From positions 1 through 8,517 of the forward strand of contig JAICIG010000354.1 in assembly GCA_025924495.1 (NCBI GenBank): 8,517 nt of DNA. The letters are read 5' to 3'. A program made the translations under genes and the position numbers. The notes under the pieces were generated by a model. That model worked only from the letters and a program-made list of their open reading frames with translations. It was not told where the DNA came from and did not search any database. Each line of letters begins with the position of its first letter. Within the stretch, counting starts at the first letter, position 1. This stretch comes from Pirellulales bacterium. GTDB taxonomy: Bacteria > Planctomycetota > Planctomycetia > Pirellulales > JAICIG01. Of the stretch, positions 1 through 6,388 are shown piece by piece.

Positions 1-1686
1 CATCTCTTGCTTCGTCGCCGCGCGGAAGTCGGCCAGCGTGCGGAAGCTCTTCCAGTCCTCGGGCTGCGGCTCGTATAACCGCATTCCGGCTTTTGGCGCG
101 AGCCACACATATTGCTCGGCAACCTCGTTGTTGGGTCGATACCCGTTGTAATCCGAACTGAACGCATCGGCCGCATTGGCCCAGGTCATGATGCCGCGGC
201 CGGGCGTGTCGGAGCCTAAAAACAGGTTGTTGCGGAAATGAACGTTCGAGGAAGGATCGCGAATCGTCTGCTCGCCGATGATCGTGTTGTGATAGACGAA
301 CAGTCCCGCCGGCTTGGCCGAAAACTTGAAAGCCACGCCGCTGGGCACGTGGTACAGAATGTTGCCAATAAAGTACGCCGGCCCGCCGAATACCGGCTGA
401 GAACTGTATCCGCCCATCGCGGCATTGACGCCGCGATTGTTCATGACGCGGATGTTGTGGACCCCGCCGTCGGTCTCCACGAAGTCGTCATTGAGCAGGT
501 ACATGTCGTTGTTGTAGATGTCAATCGACGAGGCTCGCCGCTCGAGATCTTCGGGGGGCGTGCCGTAGGTCGAAATGCCGATCGCATCGTGGAAGTAGGC
601 GATCGCATTGCGGGCGATCACGTGGCCCGGTCCGTAGACTTTGATCGCATAATAGCTCGTCAATTGGTGCGAACCATACGGTCCCGCGCTAGCCCACATC
701 GGTCCCGTCCAGCCGATCAGGCGGAAGCGATCGTCACGACCGAGGAACAGATTGTCTGCAATATAGAAGTCGCTCGAGCCGGCGTACTCGGTCCAGACGC
801 CGAAGCCGACGTTTTCGAATCGGCAGTTCTTCACCGTCAATCCGACGGCGCCGAGCACCTCCTTCTGTCCGGCGAAGATGGCGACATCGGTGTTGCGAAT
901 CGTCAGGCCGTCGAAAATGTGATACTGCGACGCCATCAGATCGAACAGCCGGTGGTTGCCGGCGCCATCGATGACCACTTCGCCGTCGCCAGCCGACTTG
1001 ATGGCGATCGGTTTTTCTCGAGTGCCTTTCAGCGTCAACGACATCGTGCCATCGAATGGCGTCATCTGCGGATCGACATAGTTCAATCGGTCGGACTTAT
1101 ACAGCCCCGCATGCATGACGATCGTATCGCCCGGTTGGGCCCGGCGCTCCCAGACCATATTCCAGTCGCCCAACCCTGCGCCGTAGTAGGCCTCGAGCAA
1201 GGTCGTGAAGGCGGGCTCTTGTCGCGGGCCCTGATAGTCGGGCGGGTAAACGTGCAGCGTGCGTCCTGCCTTCGAGGGCTGCGGCTCGCTGCGCGTCTTC
1301 ACACGCACAGTGTGGGTCGTTTCGCCGCTCGCGCCGTCGGGATCGGTCAATTCAAACCGGCATTCATATTCCGTCCCCGGCTGCAAATTGAGAATGCTGC
1401 CGGCAAAGCCGTCGGGAACGGTGTAGTCCAGATGCTCGCGCCGCCGGTAGATGTTTTCTCCGCCGATGCGCACCAAAGGCAGCGCTGGCCGCCAGGCCGA
1501 TTCGCCCGCCGCACGAAACTGCACGGCGACCGTCGCATTGCGATTGGCGTCTCCACGGATCGCCCATTCGAAGCCCAGATTCAAGAGCGTGGGATGCTCG
1601 ACCACGAACTTGCCTGCGCGAGTCGCGTTCTCACCATCGGCGCCGACGGCAGTGAGGAACAGGCAGAGAAGACTCGGGTAGATCAT
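1..1686 (-). CDS. Secreted right-handed parallel beta-helix repeat protein with N-terminal Fn3-like domain (partial, C-terminus outside window)
   Basis: Reading the minus strand from the ATG at 1686, the frame stays open for 562 codons to the window edge, so the stop is missing. The N-terminus (MIYPSLLCLFLTAVGADG) looks like a Sec signal peptide with cleavage near AVGA. Residues about 28-132 resemble an Fn3-like beta-sandwich, with the typical LQPGTEYECRF strand-turn at 101-111. Residues about 185-500 contain the irregular N/D/G-rich coils of a parallel beta-helix (PGDTIVMHAGLY, VVIDGAGNH, FDGLTIRNT, LTVKNCRFENV, FYIADNLFLG, IDIYNNDMYL, YHNTIIGE, VHFRNNLFLG). Such proteins are exported and often bind or cleave polysaccharides; no catalytic residues can be assigned here, so the substrate is unknown. 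GGAG lies 8 bases before the ATG at 1686. An in-frame ATG at 1719 (GGAG 3 bases upstream) would add 11 residues including an Arg and is the main alternative start. The gene is divergent from the repressor/protease operon. A long plus-strand ORF over the same bases is its shadow. Confidence 0.88.
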   Translation of the reverse strand, partial: MIYPSLLCLFLTAVGADGENATRAGKFVVEHPTLLNLGFEWAIRGDANRNATVAVQFRAAGESAWRPALPLVRIGGENIYRRREHLDYTVPDGFAGSILNLQPGTEYECRFELTDPDGASGETTHTVRVKTRSEPQPSKAGRTLHVYPPDYQGPRQEPAFTTLLEAYYGAGLGDWNMVWERRAQPGDTIVMHAGLYKSDRLNYVDPQMTPFDGTMSLTLKGTREKPIAIKSAGDGEVVIDGAGNHRLFDLMASQYHIFDGLTIRNTDVAIFAGQKEVLGAVGLTVKNCRFENVGFGVWTEYAGSSDFYIADNLFLGRDDRFRLIGWTGPMWASAGPYGSHQLTSYYAIKVYGPGHVIARNAIAYFHDAIGISTYGTPPEDLERRASSIDIYNNDMYLLNDDFVETDGGVHNIRVMNNRGVNAAMGGYSSQPVFGGPAYFIGNILYHVPSGVAFKFSAKPAGLFVYHNTIIGEQTIRDPSSNVHFRNNLFLGSDTPGRGIMTWANAADAFSSDYNGYRPNNEVAEQYVWLAPKAGMRLYEPQPEDWKSFRTLADFRAATKQEM

Positions 1687-1956
1687 CGTCGATGCTCCGC
1701 TCGCGCGAGGTTGTGTCATTCGCTCCAGCCGCCGACTAGCATACCCTGCGTTGCGGGTCGAATGAATAAGCCCGCTGAGAAGAATTAGTCCGTCTTCACA
1801 TTGGCTCCGCCGGCGTGCTGACGGCCGAGACGATTTTCGCCAGCGGCGAGATTTCTAGAACTCCCGAACAATGCGTGAGGCGTCTTGAGCGGGCTGCGTA
1901 TCTTTTTTGCCGCCGGCACGGCCGCCTCGAGAGACGAATACCTCCCGGCGCGATTG

Positions 1957-1976
1957 CATGCTAAATATTTAGCATG
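1957..1976. promoter_or_regulatory. Upstream operator O1 of BlaI-type repressor (perfect 20-bp palindrome)
   Basis: CATGCTAAATATTTAGCATG is its own reverse complement over all 20 bases. Its core is TGCTAA-N4-TTAGCA, the same core as the second site at 2004-2019. Dyad sites upstream of blaI/mecI-type genes are the usual binding sites of that repressor family. This one lies just upstream of the -35 box and its centre is 45 bp from the centre of the second site, a little over four helical turns. It could also touch transcription of the divergent beta-helix gene, but it lies about 270 bp from that start. Confidence 0.8.
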
Positions 1977-1983
1977 AACGCTA

Positions 1984-2012
1984 TCGACAGCCTCGCGGCG
2001 CTATGCTAATAT
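1984..2012 (+). promoter_or_regulatory. Sigma70-like promoter of the repressor/protease operon
   Basis: A -35 box TCGACA (1984-1989, five of six to consensus) is followed after exactly 17 bases by a -10 box TAATAT (2007-2012, four of six). Transcription would start near 2019-2021, only 2-4 bases before the ATG at 2023, so the message would be essentially leaderless. The second operator covers the -10 box and the start point, so repressor binding would block RNA polymerase directly. The promoter is inferred from sequence only. Confidence 0.6.
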
Positions 2013-2019
2013 TTTAGCA
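2004..2019. promoter_or_regulatory. Promoter-proximal operator O2 of BlaI-type repressor
   Basis: TGCTAATATTTTAGCA has the half-sites TGCTAA and TTAGCA separated by four bases, exactly as in the upstream palindrome at 1957-1976; only the central four bases break the symmetry. It covers the predicted -10 box and ends three bases before the repressor start codon. Two matching dyads in front of a BlaI-family gene strongly suggest autorepression. No other complete copy of the core was seen in the window. Confidence 0.8.
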
Positions 2020-2022
2020 CTT

Positions 2023-2412
2023 ATGAGCCGCACTCCCCCCGACACGCTGAGCCGCCGCGAACGACAGATCATGGACATCGTGTACGCACGGGGCGAGGCC
2101 TCGGCGGCTGACATCCGTGCCGCACTGCCCGACCCGCCCAGCTACTCCGCCGTGCGCGCCCTGCTGGCGATCCTTGTGGATAAGGGGCGCCTCAAGCACC
2201 GCTCCGAGCAGGGGCGTTATATCTATGTCCCCACCCGGCGCCGCGCGCAGGCCGGTCGCTCGGCGCTGCGGCGCGTGCTGGACACTTTTTTCGAGGGCTC
2301 GCTCGAAAAGGCCGTTGCTGCACTGCTGCAAGGGTCCGACGCCAGCCTTTCCCAGCAAGATCTCAAGCGCCTGGGGCAACTAATTCAGCAAGCTCAAAAG
2401 GAGGGACGCTGA
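2023..2412 (+). CDS. BlaI/MecI/CopY-family transcriptional repressor
   Basis: This 129-residue protein has the size and build of BlaI/MecI repressors. Residues about 8-70 form the winged helix: LSRRERQIMDIVYARGEASAADIRAAL carries the first helices, PSYSAVRALLAILVDKGRL the recognition helix, and HRSEQGRYIYVPTRRR the wing. Residues about 78-126 would be the helical dimerisation and protease-target region. It should bind the two TGCTAA-N4-TTAGCA dyads upstream and repress its own operon until the downstream membrane protease is activated. The ATG at 2023 is kept although it has no Shine-Dalgarno sequence: operator bases fill the space before it and the predicted transcript begins almost at the ATG. 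The next gene begins one base after the stop, so the two are co-transcribed. The signal and any target genes beyond the operon cannot be read here; similarity to BlaI does not imply beta-lactam resistance. Confidence 0.93.
   Translation: MSRTPPDTLSRRERQIMDIVYARGEASAADIRAALPDPPSYSAVRALLAILVDKGRLKHRSEQGRYIYVPTRRRAQAGRSALRRVLDTFFEGSLEKAVAALLQGSDASLSQQDLKRLGQLIQQAQKEGR
2398..2404 (+). promoter_or_regulatory. Strong ribosome binding site of the M56 protease gene
   Basis: AAGGAGG sits inside the last codons of the repressor gene, nine bases before the ATG at 2414. It fixes that start and contrasts with the absence of any such site for the repressor, so the two cistrons of one message should initiate translation by different routes. 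Confidence 0.75.
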
Positions 2413-2413
2413 C

Positions 2414-4621
2414 ATGTCCTCACTGCTGACGTTGGTTTCTGCAACCGGATTGTTGGACCTGACGCTCAAGAGCGCGGCGATTATGCTCGTGGCCGCGACT
2501 GTTGCTGCACTTCTGAGTGAGGCCTCGGCTGCCTGGCGGCACTTGGTATGGTGCCTGAGCGTGGCGAGCTTGCTGATCTTGCCGCTCCTTTCGCTGGCGC
2601 TGCCGGACTGGCGAGTGTCCTGGCTTCCGCAATGGACCGCCCAACCAACGCAATTTGCCGCGACAAGTCAGGCCAACCTCGCGCCGAAGGATCGCACCGA
2701 GCCGCTCGATGATGCGGCGATCGCGTTGCCACCCTCCGCCGCCTCTTCGAAAACAAGGCTGCCCAACGAGCCTCGCAAGCCACCGGCCGCCGCCGCCGAA
2801 GCGGCCGGCCCCTCGCGCTCGGCGATGCCGTGGCTGGCGGTCACATGGGCCACAGGAGGATTGCTTTCGCTCGTTCCGCTCGCGACTGGGCTATGGCAAC
2901 TGGCCGGTTTACGCCGCCGCTCGCAAGTCGTCGGCGATCATCGCTGGCTAACGCTGCTCGACGAGTTGCGTCGGCAATTGGCCGTCCGTCGCAGCGTGCA
3001 ACTGCTCCAAGGCGAAGCAGCGCTGGCGCCGTTGACTTGGGGCGCACTGCGGCCCGTGCTATTGGTGCCTTGCGACGCCGGCGCCTGGCCCGACGAGCGG
3101 CGACGGTTCGTGCTGCTCCATGAATTGGCTCATGTCCGCCGCTGGGACTGGCTTACGCAACTGATCGCGCATGTTGCCTGCGCCGTGTATTGGTTCAACC
3201 CGCTCGTCTGGTTAGCTTCCAGGCAAATGCGGGTCGAGCGCGAGCGCGCCTGCGACGACATCGTGCTGACCTCAGGCGCTCGGGCCAGCGACTACGCGCG
3301 CGAGCTGCTCGCGTTGGCGACGGCCCTGTCCCACTCGCGCCCCTCGCTGCTCGCGGTCGTGCCAATGGCTCGCCGGCGCGACCTGGAAGATCGTCTCCGC
3401 GGCATTCTCGACAGCCGCCGCAATCGCGCGGCGCTCACCAGGACCGCGGTCTGCTTGGGCGCGGCGCTCGCGGCCGCCGCCTTAGCGCCCCTGGCCATGC
3501 TCGAGGCTGCTCCTCTCGTATCGAAGGAGTCGGAGACGGCGGCGCCGAAGCAGGCGCCGCGCGCCGCGCCCGTCGTCGATTTGGGCTCGGCAGGACCGCA
3601 CGTGGAGGACGTTGACGACGACCCCGCGCCGCCTGCGCTCGCCCAGCTCGAGGCTGGCCAACCCGAGGCCAAGGAGATTTGGGATCTCACCTGGGAAGAG
3701 GCCCTTCAGACCGCCTTGGCGAACTCCAAACTGCTGCGAAATCTGGGCGGCCTTCTCTTCACGCCTGTTGTGCAATCAGACCTGAGCCATGCCTCCGGCC
3801 TCAGCGCTAAGGACTCGATACAAGACCCCAAGGCCCTGCGCGGCGCGAATGTCCGATTCGTCTTGGCGCGAACCAACAGCGACGTCGCACTGGCTGATTT
3901 CAAAGTCGGCGTGCGGAATATGATCAGCGACGTGGAGCGTGCCTATTGGGATGTGTACTACAACTATCGCAACTTGGCGGCGGTGCGGGCCGGCCGCGAC
4001 AGCGCCTTACAAACCTGGCGCAAGATCTACCCGCGGGAGCAAGGGAACAAGGGGGGCGAAGCCGAGAAAGAAGCTCAGGCGCGCGAACAGTATTTTATGT
4101 TCCGCGCCCAGGCGGAGAATTCGCTCCAGCTGCTCTACACGGCCGAGAGCCGGCTGCGATACATGATGGGGTTGGCCCCAACTGATGGCCGTTTGATCCG
4201 CCCTGCCGATGAGCCGATTACGATGGAGGTCCGATTCAATTTGAAGGAGATCCTCCCCGAGGCGCTCGACCGCGGCGATCGACGATCGCAAGGCGAGGAA
4301 CGGGAGTTGGTTCAGGTACTGACCAACGCGGTGCGCGATGTCGACCGCAACTACCAGGTTTCCCAGACGACATTCAACCGTCGCATAGCGGCTGCCAAGC
4401 AGGTAGAAGCGATCAAGGCGGGCTATGACGTTGGCACGGTAACGCTCGACATGCTGCTCGACGCCCAGCGCCGCCTGGCCGACGCCGAAATCGGCTATTA
4501 CCGCGCCTTGGTCGATTACAACATAGCGATCCTGCATGTTTACTTCTTCAAGGGCTCGCTGCTGGAACGCAACGGCATCCTACTGGCAGAAGGCGCCCAA
4601 GCTGGTTTCGACGCCCGATAG
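2414..4621 (+). CDS. BlaR1-like M56 membrane metallopeptidase fused to a reduced TolC-like domain
   Basis: This is a 735-residue fusion. Residues 1-365 are an M56 (BlaR1/MecR1-type) protease: membrane segments at about 10-35, 41-63, 138-163 and 345-363, with the zinc site between the third and fourth. The motif HELAH (H236, E237, H240) gives two ligands and the catalytic Glu; ERACD (E277, D281) supplies the likely third ligand. The protease would face the cytoplasm and trigger loss of the repressor encoded just upstream. Residues 366-415 are an Ala/Pro/Asp-rich linker. Residues about 420-728 resemble planctomycete TolC-type outer-membrane efflux proteins: WDLTWEEALQTALANSK, then VALADFKVGVRNMISDVERAYWDVYYNYRNL, GGEAEKEAQAREQYF, RLRYMMGLAPTDGRLIRPADEP and a final helical part with LDMLLDAQRRLADAEIGYYRALVDYN split over 677-702. 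Stretches that in TolC would form the barrel strands seem absent near residues 447-478 and 618-630. BlaR1 carries a penicillin-binding sensor at this position, so this region is probably the periplasmic sensor; its ligand is unknown. The gene converges on the DUF1501 gene. Confidence 0.88.
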   Translation: MSSLLTLVSATGLLDLTLKSAAIMLVAATVAALLSEASAAWRHLVWCLSVASLLILPLLSLALPDWRVSWLPQWTAQPTQFAATSQANLAPKDRTEPLDDAAIALPPSAASSKTRLPNEPRKPPAAAAEAAGPSRSAMPWLAVTWATGGLLSLVPLATGLWQLAGLRRRSQVVGDHRWLTLLDELRRQLAVRRSVQLLQGEAALAPLTWGALRPVLLVPCDAGAWPDERRRFVLLHELAHVRRWDWLTQLIAHVACAVYWFNPLVWLASRQMRVERERACDDIVLTSGARASDYARELLALATALSHSRPSLLAVVPMARRRDLEDRLRGILDSRRNRAALTRTAVCLGAALAAAALAPLAMLEAAPLVSKESETAAPKQAPRAAPVVDLGSAGPHVEDVDDDPAPPALAQLEAGQPEAKEIWDLTWEEALQTALANSKLLRNLGGLLFTPVVQSDLSHASGLSAKDSIQDPKALRGANVRFVLARTNSDVALADFKVGVRNMISDVERAYWDVYYNYRNLAAVRAGRDSALQTWRKIYPREQGNKGGEAEKEAQAREQYFMFRAQAENSLQLLYTAESRLRYMMGLAPTDGRLIRPADEPITMEVRFNLKEILPEALDRGDRRSQGEERELVQVLTNAVRDVDRNYQVSQTTFNRRIAAAKQVEAIKAGYDVGTVTLDMLLDAQRRLADAEIGYYRALVDYNIAILHVYFFKGSLLERNGILLAEGAQAGFDAR

Positions 4622-4772
4622 AAGTGATGGCGCCAAGCGATCGCAAGCGGAAGAAGCCGATTATGTCGACTGACGGCAAAGCTTGTGGAAACCACGCTCC
4701 CGAGGCCCACAACTTCCACGGCCGCTCGGCGGCGCGGGCATCGAACACTGAGTTTCGCGCCGAGCGCCCAGG

Positions 4773-6176
4773 TTAGCCGAACAACTCCATGATCGGCAGG
4801 CCCGTGGTCAGCGTGCGCGTGAGTCCGGTGGCGTCTTGCGGATTGCTGATGGGGACGTCGAGGGCGTGGTAGATGGTCGCAGCCAGCTCCTCGGGGCGGA
4901 CGGGATTGCTGACAGGATATTCGCCGAACTTGTTGGATCTGCCGTACACGCGTCCGCCCGCGATGCCCGCTCCGGCCAGGATCGAAGAGAAACACTGCGG
5001 CCAGTGCTGGCGGCCGGGCGGGTCCTGCTTCAGGACGTAGGGCGTGCGGCCGAACTCGCCGGTCACGACAACCAGCGTGTTGTCCAGCATGCCGCGCTCT
5101 TTGAGATCGGAAAGCAAGGCGGCCAGCGCCTGATCGAGACGAGGCAAACAGAATCCCATGCCGTAAGAACCATCGCCGAAGGCATTGCCCATGCCCATGT
5201 TTCCGCCGTGCATGTCCCAACTGCTGCTGGGCGGGCCGGCTTTGTCGTGCTCGGCTTGCCCGGCCCAACCGTTGACGGTGACAAAGCGCACGCCCGACTC
5301 GACCATCCGCCGTGCGAGCAGCAGGTTCTGCCCGAGCGGATGCATGCCATAGCGTTGGCGCACCTTGTCTGGCTCGCGGTGCATTTCGAACGCCTGCCGG
5401 CCTTCGGCTCGCGTCATCGCATCGTAAGTCTTCTCGCGCAGGTCGGACCAGTCTTTCACGTTTCGGACCTGATCGAACCTGTCCGACTCCAGCCCGCGGA
5501 GCAGCCCCTTGCGGTCGTCAAGCCGCTCTTTGTCGTAGGGGTCGTAGATTTGCGGCGGTTTGAAGTCGGGCATGGCCGGATGGTTGTCGGCCCCGCCGAT
5601 GAACACCGGCGCATAAGCCGAGCCCAAGTAGCCGCCGATTCCCAGGTTGGGCGCGCAAAACACCGGCGGTCCCACGCACTTGATGATCCACGCATTGGAA
5701 ACGAAGTTGCGTTTGCTCGGGTGTTGCTTGGCGACGAACGAGCCGATGTAGGGCTGATCGTTCGGCATGCCCTCCTGCACGCGCTTCTCCGACTGGCCGC
5801 TGAGCAGGTTGTGCATCGCGTCGAAGTGATTGCTGATCGCACCTGGATGCGACATCGAATTGATCAGCGTGAAGTGGTCGGTGACCTTTGCCAGCTCGGT
5901 GTGCATCTCGTTGATGAGCATGCCCGGCACGCGGGTGGCGATGGGCTTGTACGGCCCGCGAAAATCCGACGGCGCGTCGGGTTTCATATCCCAGGTATCG
6001 ACGTGGCTCGGCCCGCCGCAGAGCAGCACGAAGATGCAAGATTTCTCCGCGGCGACCGCCTTGCCGGAAGCATCGATCTTGTCGCTGCCCATCACGACGC
6101 CCGGCATGCCGAGGCTCAGCACGCCCATGCCGCTCGCGATGAGGGCCTGCCGCCGGTTCATTTGGAGATCGTTCAT
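4773..6176 (-). CDS. DUF1501 family protein with Tat-type leader
   Basis: The 467-residue product is a full-length DUF1501 protein, a family abundant in planctomycetes and related to the alkaline phosphatase/sulfatase superfamily; the substrate is unknown. The N-terminus MNDLQMNRRQALIASGMGVL has a twin Arg followed by a hydrophobic stretch, as in Tat export. Family landmarks are GGPSHVDTWDMKPDAP (54-69), the central SGVRFVTVNGWAGQAEHDKAG (294-314), WDMHGGN (320-326), VVTGEFGRTP (370-379), GRQHWPQCF (388-396) and ATIYHALDVP (433-442). I chose the ATG at 6176 because AGGAG lies seven bases upstream and a promoter can be placed just before it; the frame extends to 6254 but those 26 residues look like leader DNA. 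DUF1501 genes usually sit beside DUF1549/DUF1553 genes; none is present here, so it looks monocistronic. The family often shows GRDHW where this protein has GRQHW. Confidence 0.93.
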   Translation of the reverse strand: MNDLQMNRRQALIASGMGVLSLGMPGVVMGSDKIDASGKAVAAEKSCIFVLLCGGPSHVDTWDMKPDAPSDFRGPYKPIATRVPGMLINEMHTELAKVTDHFTLINSMSHPGAISNHFDAMHNLLSGQSEKRVQEGMPNDQPYIGSFVAKQHPSKRNFVSNAWIIKCVGPPVFCAPNLGIGGYLGSAYAPVFIGGADNHPAMPDFKPPQIYDPYDKERLDDRKGLLRGLESDRFDQVRNVKDWSDLREKTYDAMTRAEGRQAFEMHREPDKVRQRYGMHPLGQNLLLARRMVESGVRFVTVNGWAGQAEHDKAGPPSSSWDMHGGNMGMGNAFGDGSYGMGFCLPRLDQALAALLSDLKERGMLDNTLVVVTGEFGRTPYVLKQDPPGRQHWPQCFSSILAGAGIAGGRVYGRSNKFGEYPVSNPVRPEELAATIYHALDVPISNPQDATGLTRTLTTGLPIMELFG

Positions 6177-6183
6177 TGGGCAG

Positions 6184-6188
6184 CTCCT
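6184..6188 (-). promoter_or_regulatory. Ribosome binding site deciding the DUF1501 start
   Basis: AGGAG on the minus strand ends seven bases before the ATG at 6176. It supports that codon over the upstream in-frame ATG at 6254, for which the added peptide has no signal-peptide character, and over the internal ATG at 6161. Confidence 0.7.
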
Positions 6189-6202
6189 GTAGCCAAACTG
6201 GC

Positions 6203-6215
6203 GGTCAAATTGACC
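6203..6215. repeat. Inverted repeat in the DUF1501 leader, possible operator
   Basis: GGTCAA-A-TTGACC is a perfect 6-bp dyad around one base. It lies just downstream of the predicted transcription start and about 27 bases before the start codon. A second short dyad, GCCA-AAC-TGGC (6192-6202), abuts it on the gene side. The position suits an operator or a 5' mRNA hairpin; which protein might bind is unknown. Confidence 0.4.
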
Positions 6216-6224
6216 ATCCCACGA

Positions 6225-6254
6225 ATTGTAATCGATCGGCCTCAATGACTCCAA
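6225..6254 (-). promoter_or_regulatory. Candidate promoter of the DUF1501 gene
   Basis: On the minus strand TACAAT (6230-6225) matches five of six bases of a -10 box. A weak -35, TTGGAG (6254-6249), lies 18 bases upstream. Transcription would start near 6217 and give a leader of about 41 bases containing the ribosome binding site. The -35 is poor, so this remains a candidate. Confidence 0.4.
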
Positions 6255-6388
6255 CTTCCATTGGCCACCCGCGCCGATTTATGGCTCCGGCTTCCGCTTG
6301 AACATCAACACGGGCGATTGCCCGGCTGCAGGCCGAATTGCGGCGGTCATTGTTCGTCGAATCGCATCGTCAATGTGTCGCGGACAAT

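Larger units (their letters stand above)
1687..2022. other. Divergent intergenic region between beta-helix gene and repressor operon
   Basis: No credible gene is seen in these 336 bases. The right end holds two operators and a promoter for the repressor operon (annotated separately). Toward the left, the minus strand has TATGCT at 1738-1743, a possible -10 for the beta-helix gene with only a poor -35 (TTCATT, 1761-1766); if real, its start near 1731 would favour the 1686 start codon over 1719. The T-run at 1912-1917 has no convincing stem before it, so I do not call a terminator. Confidence 0.6.

Noticed and set aside
238..1788. 516-residue plus-strand ORF
   Set aside because: Its translation is rich in R, A, V, H and D with no domain pattern. 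The opposite strand encodes a signal peptide, an Fn3-like domain and a beta-helix without interruption, so this is an antisense shadow in GC-rich DNA.
4007..4537. 176-residue minus-strand ORF
   Set aside because: It is antisense to the TolC-like part of the M56 protein, which has family-like sequence on the plus strand.
2023..4621. Beta-lactam resistance regulation by a true blaI-blaR1 pair
   Set aside because: The C-terminal part of the protease lacks a penicillin-binding domain (no SxxK/SxN/KTG set seen) and no beta-lactamase is nearby.
4622..4772. Terminator between the convergent M56 and DUF1501 genes
   Set aside because: A short stem GTGG-AAA-CCAC is present but weak and has no T-run on either strand, so I cannot support a terminator.
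4540..5268. 242-residue minus-strand ORF overlapping the DUF1501 3' end
   Set aside because: It is a different frame of the same strand as DUF1501, with low-complexity Arg/Ala-rich sequence, and also overlaps the end of the M56 gene.
4836..6248. 470-residue plus-strand ORF
   Set aside because: It lies exactly opposite the DUF1501 gene, whose motifs and ribosome site are clear; the translation has no recognisable features.
6177..6254. N-terminal extension of the DUF1501 protein to the ATG at 6254
   Set aside because: The extra 26 residues have no leader character and cover the predicted promoter, dyads and ribosome binding site that serve the ATG at 6176.
6311..6324. CGGGC-GATT-GCCCG stem downstream of the HAAS-like gene
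   Set aside because: The stem is short and not followed by a T-run; it might help end transcription but cannot be called as a terminator.
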